DNA of 64,000 bases from Oscillospiraceae bacterium (lineage in GTDB: Bacteria > Bacillota > Clostridia > Oscillospirales > Ruminococcaceae): assembly GCA_022835495.1 (NCBI GenBank), contig BQOK01000001.1:558001-622000 (forward strand), read 5' to 3'. Position 1 is the stretch's first letter. Every line of letters begins with the position of its first letter. The position numbers and the translations under genes are program-made. Below the pieces are notes generated by a model. The model had not been told where the DNA came from and made no database searches. It saw only the letters and a list, made by a program, of their open reading frames with translations. Below are positions 42,753-50,395 of this stretch, piece by piece.

Positions 42753-43700
42753 ATGGAAGTATATTCCGAGCTGGCGCCCCTGGGCGCCACCCGGGGCACT
42801 GCGGTGGCCCTGGGCTTTTTTGACGGGGTGCACATCGGCCACCAGGCGGTCATCCAGGCCGCCGCGCGCCACGCCGGGGCCCGCGGCCTTGCCCCGGCGG
42901 TGTTTACCTTCAGCCTGCCGCTTAAAAATGCGATGAAGGGGGGGCGCATCTGCCCGGAGAGCGAAAAGCACCGGCAGATGGAGGCCCTGGGGGCAGCTTT
43001 TTATATGGAGCCGCCCTTTGAACAGTTCCGTGCCCTGAGCCCCGAGCGGTTCGTGCGGGACGTGCTGGCCGGCCTTTGCCGCGCCAAGGCCGTGTTCTGC
43101 GGGGATAACTTTACCTTCGGCGCACGGGCCGCCGGCAATGTGGATACCCTGAAAGAGCTGTGCGCGCCGCTGGGGATCGAGGTACATATTGTGCCCATGG
43201 CCCTGTATGAGGGGGCGCCGGTGAGCTCCAGCCGCATCCGCGCGGCGCTGGAGGCGGGGGACATGCCCGCGGTGAACGCCATGCTGGGCAGGCCCTACCG
43301 GATCGACTTCCCGGTGCGGCACGGCCAGGGCCTGGGGCGCACGCTGGGGTTTCCCACCATCAACCAGGTTTACCCGGAGGGGTTCGTGATGCCCCGCTTC
43401 GGCATTTACATCACCCGGGTGGGCATTGGGGGGGAATGGTATGCGGGGGCCACCGGCCTTGGCACCCGGCCCACCGTGAACCTGACCGGCGGGGGCCCCA
43501 CCTGCGAGACCTTTATCCCGGGGTTCGAGGGCCAGCTGTACGACGAGAGCCCGGCGGTGGAGTTTTACCAGTACATCGCGCCCAGCCGGAGGTTCGCGGA
43601 CCTTGCGGAGCTTACCGCCTGCGTACAGGACGCGGCGGCAAGGGCGCTGGCCTATTTTGAGGGGCCGGAGGATGCAAAAGAGGGGAAAAAGCCCTTGTAA
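42753..43700 (+). CDS. ribF: Bifunctional riboflavin kinase/FAD synthetase
   Basis: 315 residues from ATG 42753. The enzyme phosphorylates riboflavin to FMN and adenylates FMN to FAD. The N-terminal nucleotidyltransferase domain shows ALGFFDGVHIGHQAVIQAA, CGDNFTFGARAAGN and SSSRIRAALEAGDM; the C-terminal flavokinase domain (about 185-310) shows GQGLGRTLGFPTIN and TVNLTGGGPTCETFI. It closes the long operon that starts with rimP; its last codons overlap the -35 box of the rpsO promoter. Confidence 0.95.
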   Translation: MEVYSELAPLGATRGTAVALGFFDGVHIGHQAVIQAAARHAGARGLAPAVFTFSLPLKNAMKGGRICPESEKHRQMEALGAAFYMEPPFEQFRALSPERFVRDVLAGLCRAKAVFCGDNFTFGARAAGNVDTLKELCAPLGIEVHIVPMALYEGAPVSSSRIRAALEAGDMPAVNAMLGRPYRIDFPVRHGQGLGRTLGFPTINQVYPEGFVMPRFGIYITRVGIGGEWYAGATGLGTRPTVNLTGGGPTCETFIPGFEGQLYDESPAVEFYQYIAPSRRFADLAELTACVQDAAARALAYFEGPEDAKEGKKPL

Positions 43701-43723
43701 TCCGCCCGGGCGTGTGCTATACT
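43695..43723 (+). promoter_or_regulatory. Predicted promoter of rpsO
   Basis: TTGTAA (43695-43700), 17-bp spacer and TATACT (43718-43723). The leader to the rpsO ATG is about 95 bases and has short stem-forming stretches (for example GCGCCGCAACGGCGT), which may bind S15 for feedback control, as is known for rpsO in other bacteria. Confidence 0.75.
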
Positions 43724-43826
43724 ATTTAGGCTACCGTGGCCCGGTATGGGGTGTATGCGCCGCAACGGCGTGCCTCGATTGCCCCGCACTGAGCCATTGG
43801 CAAATAAAAAAACGAGGTATCAAGCA

Positions 43827-44084
43827 ATGGAAGACAAGAAGGTCATCATCGAATCCAACCGCGTGCATGAGAACGACACCGGCTCCCCCGAAGTGCAGGT
43901 GGCCCTGCTCACCGCGCGCATCAACCATTTGAACGAGCATCTGAAGGCCAACCCCCACGATTATCACAGCAACCGCGGCCTGCTGAAGATGGTCGGTCAG
44001 CGCCGCAACCTGCTGGCCTACCTTCAGAAGAAGGACATCGGGCGTTACCGCGCCCTGATCGCCAAGCTCGGTCTGCGTAAGTAA
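43827..44084 (+). CDS. rpsO: Ribosomal protein S15
   Basis: 85 residues from ATG 43827 with GAGG upstream. S15 binds 16S rRNA early in 30S assembly. The sequence shows the family landmarks [39 protein letters not shown] and [15 protein letters not shown], ending [12 protein letters not shown]. It has its own promoter and terminator ahead of pnp, the usual neighbour. Confidence 0.98.
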   Translation: MEDKKVIIESNRVHENDTGSPEVQVALLTARINHLNEHLKANPHDYHSNRGLLKMVGQRRNLLAYLQKKDIGRYRALIAKLGLRK

Positions 44085-44091
44085 CCCAGCC

Positions 44092-44126
44092 AAAAAGGCA
44101 GGCGGTCGTTGCACCGCCTGCCTTTT
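44092..44126 (+). terminator. Terminator after rpsO
   Basis: GGCAGGCGGT and ACCGCCTGCC pair around CGTTGC, with A5 before and TTTT after. Confidence 0.9.
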
Positions 44127-44195
44127 GCCTGTTTTTGCAGGCGAGCCCTTTTTGGTCCGACAGGGGGGCCAGCCGTGTATTTAGCGGTAAATCGG

Positions 44196-44221
44196 GCGCT
44201 TTGCCGGAAAGGGAAAAGCGC
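44196..44221 (+). promoter_or_regulatory. Possible pnp leader stem
   Basis: GCGCTTT and AAAGCGC pair around a 12-base loop in the 168-bp gap before pnp. In other bacteria a stem in the pnp leader is cut by RNase III and used for pnp autoregulation; whether this is such a stem is inference. Confidence 0.35.
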
Positions 44222-44294
44222 GGAACGCCGGATTTATTGCTAAAGCCATGGTGCCCCGCTGAGTAAATAGAACACCGATTCAGGAGGTAAAACA

Positions 44295-46433
44295 ATGGCA
44301 TTGGAATTTGCATCCCGTCATGAGACGTTCCCCAACTACAAGACCTTCCAGATGGAGCTGGCAGGCCGCCCGCTGGTGGTGGAGACCGGCAAGATGTGCG
44401 GGCTTTCGAACGGCAGCTGCCTGGTGCGCTACGGGGAGACCGTGGTGCTGTGCAACGTGACCATGAGCGACAAGCCCCGCGACGGCATCGACTTTTTCCC
44501 CTTGAGCGTGGATTTTGAGGAGAAGCTGTACTCGGTGGGCCGCATTCCCGGCAGCTTTATGCGCCGCGAGGGCCGCCCCGGCGAGAAGGCCGTGCTCACC
44601 AGCCGGGTGATCGACCGGCCCATCCGCCCCCTGTTCCCCAAGACCATGCGCAACGACGTGTGCGTTACCATGACCGTGATGAGCGTGGATCAGGATTGCA
44701 GCCCCGAGATCACCGGCATGATCGGCACCTCCATTGCGCTTTCCATCTCGGACATTCCCTGGGCCGGGCCCATCGGCGGCGTGTTCATGGGCCTGGTGGA
44801 CGGCGAGCTGGTGGTGAACCCCACCCTGGAGCAGCGCGAGAAGAGCGATCTGCAGCTGACCGTGGCCGCCACCGAACAAAAGATCGTGATGATCGAGGCC
44901 GGCGCCAACGAGGTGGACGAGACCACCATGCTGGAGGGCATCAAGACCGCCCATGCCGAGATCAAAAAGGTCATTGCGTTCATCCAGGGCATCGTGGCCG
45001 AGATCGGCAAGCCCAAGCGCGAGTTCCAGGACATGGAGCTGGACCACGACCTGTTTGAGGCCGTGAAGGCGGAGTTTTTGGACCAGTTCCGGGCCGCCAT
45101 GGACACCGACGACAAAAACGTGCGCGACGCGCGCCTTTTGCCCATCCGCGAAAAGCTGGCTGAAACGTACGCCGAGCAGTGGGGCGAGGGCACCATTGAA
45201 GAGCTGATGTACAAGATGCAGAAGTTCGTGGTGCGCCGCTGGCTGCTGGACGACGGCAAGCGGGTGGATGGCCGCGGCATCAACGAGATCCGGCCCCTGG
45301 GCGCCGAGGTGGGCATTCTGCCCCGGGTGCACGGCAGCGGCATGTTCACCCGCGGCCAGACCCAGGTGCTGACTGTGACCACCCTGGGCAACACCAAGGA
45401 CAACCAGCTGATGGACGATCTGGGCACCGAGCCCTACAAGCGGTACATCCACCACTACAACTTCCCGCCCTACTCGGTGGGCGAGGCCCGCGCGCCCCGC
45501 AGCCCCGGCCGCCGCGAGATCGGCCACGGTGCTTTGGCCGAGCGCGCCCTGGTGCCCGTGCTGCCGAGCCTGGAGGAGTTCCCCTATACCATCCGCCTGG
45601 TGAGCGAGGTGCTCTCGTCCAACGGGTCCACCAGCCAGGCCTCCATCTGCGGCTCCACCCTGAGCCTGATGGACGCGGGCGTGCCCATCAAGGCCCCTGT
45701 GGCCGGCATCTCCTGCGGCCTGATCACCGAGGGCGACCGCTGGATGACCATGCTGGACATCCAGGGCGTGGAGGATTTCCACGGCGATATGGACTTCAAG
45801 GTGGGCGGCACCCACAACGGCATCACCGCCATCCAGATGGACATCAAGATCGACGGCCTGACCTACGAGATCATTGAAGAGGCCTTTGAGAAGTGCCGCA
45901 AGGGCCGCCTGTTCATCCTGGACGAGATCATGCTGCCGGTGATCGCGGAGCCGCGGCACGAGCTCTCCAAGTACGCGCCCAAGATGCTGTCGATGGTGAT
46001 CCCCGTGGACAAGATCAAGGACGTGATCGGCAAGGGCGGCAAGGTGATCCAGGAGATCTGCGCCAACTGCAACTGCAAGATCGACGTGGAGGAGGACGGC
46101 CACGTGTTCGTGTCCGCCATCGACGTGGAGGACGCCAACCGCGCCATTCACACCATCAAGACCATTGTGGAGGACCCCGAGGTGGGCGCCATCTACAAGG
46201 GCCGGGTGACCAGGCTGATGAACTTCGGCGCCTTTGTGGAGATCGCCCCGGGCAAAGAGGGCCTGGTGCACATCTCCAAGCTGGACGCAAAGCGCGTGGA
46301 GCGCGTGGAGGACGTGGTCGCGGTGGGCGACGAGCTGATCGTGATGGTGACCGAGATCGACCAGCAGGGCCGCATCAACCTGAGCCGTAAGGACGCGCTG
46401 GCTGCCATTGAGGCCAAAAAGGCCCAGGGCTGA
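44295..46433 (+). CDS. pnp: Polynucleotide phosphorylase
   Basis: 712 residues, full length. PNPase degrades RNA 3' to 5' with phosphate, releasing nucleoside diphosphates. Domains: first RNase PH-like domain (about 10-210), alpha-helical domain, second RNase PH domain (about 320-545) with GSGMFTRGQTQVLTVTTLG and APRSPGRREIGHGALAERAL, KH domain with VIGKGGKVIQEICANC (about 575) and S1 domain (about 630-700, YKGRVTRLMNFGAFVEIAPG). CAGGAGGT precedes the ATG. Confidence 0.98.
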   Translation: MALEFASRHETFPNYKTFQMELAGRPLVVETGKMCGLSNGSCLVRYGETVVLCNVTMSDKPRDGIDFFPLSVDFEEKLYSVGRIPGSFMRREGRPGEKAVLTSRVIDRPIRPLFPKTMRNDVCVTMTVMSVDQDCSPEITGMIGTSIALSISDIPWAGPIGGVFMGLVDGELVVNPTLEQREKSDLQLTVAATEQKIVMIEAGANEVDETTMLEGIKTAHAEIKKVIAFIQGIVAEIGKPKREFQDMELDHDLFEAVKAEFLDQFRAAMDTDDKNVRDARLLPIREKLAETYAEQWGEGTIEELMYKMQKFVVRRWLLDDGKRVDGRGINEIRPLGAEVGILPRVHGSGMFTRGQTQVLTVTTLGNTKDNQLMDDLGTEPYKRYIHHYNFPPYSVGEARAPRSPGRREIGHGALAERALVPVLPSLEEFPYTIRLVSEVLSSNGSTSQASICGSTLSLMDAGVPIKAPVAGISCGLITEGDRWMTMLDIQGVEDFHGDMDFKVGGTHNGITAIQMDIKIDGLTYEIIEEAFEKCRKGRLFILDEIMLPVIAEPRHELSKYAPKMLSMVIPVDKIKDVIGKGGKVIQEICANCNCKIDVEEDGHVFVSAIDVEDANRAIHTIKTIVEDPEVGAIYKGRVTRLMNFGAFVEIAPGKEGLVHISKLDAKRVERVEDVVAVGDELIVMVTEIDQQGRINLSRKDALAAIEAKKAQG

Positions 46434-46486
46434 GCCGGAAAGCAAATCCCGTTTCGGTCGCCGCAGTGCGGCTGAAAACAAAAAGC

Positions 46487-46522
46487 AAAAGGGCGCTGTT
46501 TGAAAAAACAGCGCCCTTTTTT
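46487..46522 (+). terminator. Terminator after pnp
   Basis: AAAAGGGCGCTGTTT and AAACAGCGCCCTTTTTT form a long stem with a short A-rich loop. Confidence 0.95.
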
Positions 46523-46558
46523 GCGGGAAAAGCGGCCAGCGCAAATAGTGCCGCAGCA

Positions 46559-46587
46559 TTGCTTTTGCGGTGGGAAATTGATATAAT
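46559..46587 (+). promoter_or_regulatory. Predicted promoter of the hybrid kinase gene
   Basis: TTGCTT (46559-46564), 17-bp spacer and TATAAT (46582-46587), about 50 bp before the ATG. Confidence 0.7.
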
Positions 46588-46635
46588 ATAAATAATTATG
46601 GCTGCCCGGGAGGCTCGAGGCCCGCGGAGTATCGA

Positions 46636-49434
46636 ATGGAAGAAAGGGCTGGAAAGATGGAGCGCGAATATCACGACGGACAGCCCGGGGATCGCCCCGG
46701 ACCCGAGGCGGCATATTTTGCGGCAATGGATGCGCTGAGCGCCGGTGCAATCCGCTGCGGGGCAGACGAAGAACTGACTTTTTTGTGGGGGAATGCCCGC
46801 TTTTTCAGCGATACGGGCTATTCGCGGGAAGAATTTGAGGAGCGTTTTAAGAGCCTGCGGCAGTATTATGCGGGGAGGCCGGAGGCGTTTGGGGCGCTGC
46901 AGGCCGGGGTGGCCCGCGCCCTGGCGGATCGAAAGAGCCTGGAGCTGACCCTGCCGCTGCCCCAAAAGGCGGGCGGGCAGGCCTGGGTGCGCCTTTCGGG
47001 CAGCGTTCTGGGAGGCGGGGCACAGCCGGTGTTCCAGGCCGTGCTCACCGACGTGAGCGCGCTGGTGCAGGAAAAAGAGGAGCAGGCCCGCCTGCACGAG
47101 CAAAAACGGCAGTATTTCCGCTGGATGATGGATTCCTATGGCGGCAACGTATACATCAGCGATATGGACACCTACGAGCTGCTGTATCTGAACCAGGCGT
47201 CCTGCGATACGCTGGGCTTTCCCGCGGCCCAGCTGCTGGGGCGAAAGTGCTATGAGGTGATCCAGGGGCGCACGTCCCCCTGCCCCTTCTGCACCAACGC
47301 AAAGCTGCGGGCGGACCGCTTTTACGAGTGGGAGTTTTACAACCCCACGCTGGAGCGCACCTTCATGATCAAGAACCGGATCGTGGAATGGCGGGGGCGG
47401 CGGGCGCGGATCGAGCTGTCGCACGATATGTACAGCGCCGAATACAAGCTGGCCAAAAAGGACCGGGAGCGCGAGGCGCTGGTGCGCTCGATCCCCGGGG
47501 GCTTTGCCCGGCTGGACGCCCGGGATTTCAGGACCGTGCTTTGGTACGGGGCGGACTTTTTGGACCTGATCGGTTACACAAAGGAACAGTTCGAGGAGGA
47601 GCTGCACTCCCAGTGTACTTACCTTCACCCGGATGATCTGGAACGACTTGAGCGGATGCTGAGGGAACTGATGGCCACCGGCAACAGCGTGGTGACCGAA
47701 GCCAGGGCCATTACCCGAAGCGGTGAAACCAAGATCCTGACCATTACCCTGGCCTATGCCAGCGGCGAGGAGAGCTGGGACGGAATCCCCTCGTTTTATA
47801 CCATTGGGATCGATGTGACCAGGGAGCGCCGGGAGCAGGAGCGGCAGCGCAGGGCGCTGGAGGAAGCCTACGAGCTGGCCCGCGTGGCCAACGACGCCAA
47901 GACGAACTTTTTGTCGTCCATGTCGCACGACATCCGCACGCCCATGAACGCGATCATGGGCATGTCGGTGATTGCGCAGGCGAACCTGAACGCGCCCGAA
48001 AAGGTGCACGACTGCCTGGATAAGATCAATGTTTCCAGCCGCCACCTGCTGAGCCTGATCAATGAGATCCTGGATATGTCCAAGATCGAGAGCGGCAAGA
48101 TCGACCTGGTGGAAGAGGTGGTGGAGCTGCCGGAGCTGCTGCAGAACGTGATGGATATCTGCCACCCGCTGATGGCAAAGAAAAACCAGGAATTCCACAT
48201 CAGCGCCGCGGGGATCGGGCATGAGAAGATTGTGACCGACGGCGGCCGCCTGCAGCAGGTTTTTATGAACATGCTCTCGAACGCCATCAAATACACCCCG
48301 GAGGGGGGGACGATCAGCCTGCGGCTGCGGGAACTGCCCTCGATCATAGAAAATAAGGGGCAGTTCGAGTTTGTATTTGCCGACAATGGGATCGGTATGC
48401 CGCAGGAGTTCCTGCCGCACATTTTTGAGCCCTTTACCCGGGCCGAGGATTCCCGGATCAGCAAGATCCAGGGCACGGGCCTTGGCATGGCCATCACCGA
48501 GAATATCGTGCGCATGATGAACGGCACCATCGAGGTGAAGAGCGAGCTGGGGCAGGGCACCCAGTTTATCGTTTCGGTGCCGCTGGAATTGTATCGGGAA
48601 GAGCAGGTGCAGGACGCGGAACTGGCCGGCCTGCCGGTGCTGGTGGTGGACGATGACCAGATGGTATGCGAGAGCGCAACCGCCCTGCTGAACGAACTGG
48701 GAATGCGGGGCTGCTGGGTGCTCACCGGCCGGGAGGCGGTGGATCGGGTGGCGGCGGCCCACCAGGAGGCGGACGACTTTTTTGCCGTGATCCTGGACTG
48801 GAAGATGCCCGGCATGAACGGGCTGGAAACGGTGCGGGCGATTCGCGGGGAGCTGGGCGGGGACGTGCCCATTATTGTGATTTCCGCCTATGACTACTCG
48901 GACATCGAGGAGGAATTCCGGCGTGCCGGAGCGGACGCGTTCATTACGAAACCGCTTTTCAAGTCTAAAATGCTGCATGTGTTCCAGCTGTTCTGCCACA
49001 GCAGGCACCCGGAGCCGGTGTGCCTGCCCCAGAGAAAGATCACCCCGCCGCTGAAAGGGAAAAAGGTCCTTTTGGTGGAGGACAACGACCTGAACCGGGA
49101 GATCGCGGTGGAGCTGCTGCAGATGCAGGGGCTGCAGGTGGACGAGGCGGAAAACGGCCGGTGCGCGGTGGAGCGGTTTGCGGCCTCCGCGCCCGGGGAA
49201 TACGGCTGCATTTTGATGGACATTCAGATGCCGGTGATGAACGGATATGAGGCGACACGGGGCATCCGCGCCCTGAAACGCAGGGACGCCCGGACCATCC
49301 CAATTCTGGCGCTCACGGCCAACGCCTTTTCGGCGGATTTGGGGAAGGCGCACAGCGCCGGAATGAACGACCATGTGGCAAAGCCCATCGATATCGATTA
49401 CTTGGTGGAAGTGCTGCAGCGGTGGATGAAATAA
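46636..49434 (+). CDS. Hybrid sensor histidine kinase with PAS domains and two receiver domains
   Basis: 932 residues, no signal peptide or membrane segment, so a soluble sensor. About three PAS-like domains occupy 30-400; the second contains CYEVIQGRTSPCPFCTN with three Cys, possibly for a metal or redox signal. The HisKA domain has FLSSMSHDIRTPMNAIMG with phospho-acceptor His 431; the ATPase domain has NMLSNAIKYTPEGG, ADNGIGMP and GTGLGMAITENIV. Receiver 1 (about 667-785, VLVVDDDQ and ILDWKMPGMNG) and receiver 2 (about 810-930, VLLVEDNDLNREI and ILMDIQMPVMNG) both keep the Asp. No output gene is adjacent. ATG 46657 is an alternative start. Confidence 0.93.
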   Translation: MEERAGKMEREYHDGQPGDRPGPEAAYFAAMDALSAGAIRCGADEELTFLWGNARFFSDTGYSREEFEERFKSLRQYYAGRPEAFGALQAGVARALADRKSLELTLPLPQKAGGQAWVRLSGSVLGGGAQPVFQAVLTDVSALVQEKEEQARLHEQKRQYFRWMMDSYGGNVYISDMDTYELLYLNQASCDTLGFPAAQLLGRKCYEVIQGRTSPCPFCTNAKLRADRFYEWEFYNPTLERTFMIKNRIVEWRGRRARIELSHDMYSAEYKLAKKDREREALVRSIPGGFARLDARDFRTVLWYGADFLDLIGYTKEQFEEELHSQCTYLHPDDLERLERMLRELMATGNSVVTEARAITRSGETKILTITLAYASGEESWDGIPSFYTIGIDVTRERREQERQRRALEEAYELARVANDAKTNFLSSMSHDIRTPMNAIMGMSVIAQANLNAPEKVHDCLDKINVSSRHLLSLINEILDMSKIESGKIDLVEEVVELPELLQNVMDICHPLMAKKNQEFHISAAGIGHEKIVTDGGRLQQVFMNMLSNAIKYTPEGGTISLRLRELPSIIENKGQFEFVFADNGIGMPQEFLPHIFEPFTRAEDSRISKIQGTGLGMAITENIVRMMNGTIEVKSELGQGTQFIVSVPLELYREEQVQDAELAGLPVLVVDDDQMVCESATALLNELGMRGCWVLTGREAVDRVAAAHQEADDFFAVILDWKMPGMNGLETVRAIRGELGGDVPIIVISAYDYSDIEEEFRRAGADAFITKPLFKSKMLHVFQLFCHSRHPEPVCLPQRKITPPLKGKKVLLVEDNDLNREIAVELLQMQGLQVDEAENGRCAVERFAASAPGEYGCILMDIQMPVMNGYEATRGIRALKRRDARTIPILALTANAFSADLGKAHSAGMNDHVAKPIDIDYLVEVLQRWMK

Positions 49435-49457
49435 CGCCGGGCTTTGCCGGACGCGAT

Positions 49458-49503
49458 AAAAGCAGGGAGCCTTTTCCCGGGTGGGAAAGGTTCCCTGCTT
49501 TTT
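49458..49503 (+). terminator. Bidirectional terminator between kinase and sortase genes
   Basis: AAAAGCAGGGA..CCTTTTCCC and GGGAAAGG..TCCCTGCTTTTT pair around GGGT with one internal mismatch. It has T-runs on both strands and serves two converging genes. Confidence 0.85.
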
Positions 49504-49538
49504 GCGGTTTGCGGGCAAAGGGAGGGCGGGGAGCGCCT

Positions 49539-50315
49539 TCAGGCGATTTTTTTGGCCACCACCACAAAGCGGCCGTTTTCGGTGTGGCTGGAGCAGGTGG
49601 AAAGGGTGAGCAGGGTATCGCCCCAGGCGGCGGTCACGCCCGTATCGTATTCAGCCAGGGCCTTTACGCTGGATACATAGCCGCTGAACTCGGCCTCGGT
49701 TGCGGCGTCGAAGAACTGGTAATATTTGAAGCAGAGGTCGGTGCTGTAATATACCTGGCTGTAAAAGGCGGCCAGCAGCCGGTATTGGCCGGGCTGGGTG
49801 AGGGTATCGAAGCAGATGGTGGGGTGCGCGGCCCCGTAGGCCGCGCTGGCGTAGGCCTCCAATTCCCCGAACATGCTGCCGTCGCTCATGTCGTGGCCAT
49901 AGATCATGAGGTTGGCTGTGGGTTTTGCGGGGTCGCAGCGCTCGTCGAGAAACAGGGTGCCGCCCTCGCTGTAGGCCCCGTCGAAGCCTTTGCGCAGGTA
50001 TTTTTCGTTGTTGCCGGGGGTACGCACCACCGGGTAATCGATCCCCGTGCCCTCGATGCGCAGCCAGCCCACGAGGTCCGGGTTTTGCTGGTAATAGGGG
50101 GCGTAGAGGTTCAGCACGCCCTGTTCGTTCAGGGCCCAGGGGTCCGGCGTGGGCAGAGGCGCGCTTGCCGGGGCGGACGCGGCGGGCGGGGGAGGGGCCG
50201 GCTGGCCGCCGCCGAAAGCGCGGCGGACCAGCAGGCCGCCAAACAGCAAAAAGCAGGCGAACGACAGCGCAAAACAGAGCAGGGGCAGGTGGCGGCGCAG
50301 CCGGGAACGGAGCAT
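49539..50315 (-). CDS. srtB: Class B sortase
   Basis: 258 residues from ATG 50315, with AAAGGAGAG about 10 bases upstream; a GTG at 50321 is less well placed. One N-terminal membrane segment (about 10-30, LPLLCFALSFACFLLFGGLL), a short Pro-rich linker, then the sortase B fold with VGWLRIEGTGIDYPVVRT, catalytic His in LMIYGHDMSDGSMFGELE, and catalytic Cys in LLTLSTCSSHTENGRFVVVA with the Arg seven residues after it. The enzyme joins a surface protein to the cell wall or another protein at the outer membrane face. The upstream gene ends in a TPKTG signal and is its likely substrate. Confidence 0.94.
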   Translation of the reverse strand: MLRSRLRRHLPLLCFALSFACFLLFGGLLVRRAFGGGQPAPPPPAASAPASAPLPTPDPWALNEQGVLNLYAPYYQQNPDLVGWLRIEGTGIDYPVVRTPGNNEKYLRKGFDGAYSEGGTLFLDERCDPAKPTANLMIYGHDMSDGSMFGELEAYASAAYGAAHPTICFDTLTQPGQYRLLAAFYSQVYYSTDLCFKYYQFFDAATEAEFSGYVSSVKALAEYDTGVTAAWGDTLLTLSTCSSHTENGRFVVVAKKIA

Positions 50316-50333
50316 GGGCACAACTCTCCTTTC

Positions 50334-50369
50334 AAAAAAGGGGCCGCCTGCGGGCGGCCCCTTTTCTTT
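50334..50369 (-). terminator. Terminator between surface protein and sortase genes
   Basis: GGGGCCGCC and GGCGGCCCC pair around a short loop, with six T on the minus strand after the stem. It stands between the surface protein stop and the sortase ribosome binding site, so sortase would be made from read-through unless it has its own promoter. Confidence 0.85.
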
Positions 50370-50395
50370 GAAACACGGAAGGCGGAATAAAGCCT

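Noticed and set aside
44280-46559. 759-codon open frame on the minus strand
   Set aside because: Antisense shadow of pnp with no recognisable domain.
46375-49518. 1,047-codon open frame on the minus strand
   Set aside because: Antisense shadow of the hybrid kinase gene, made open by third-position GC bias.
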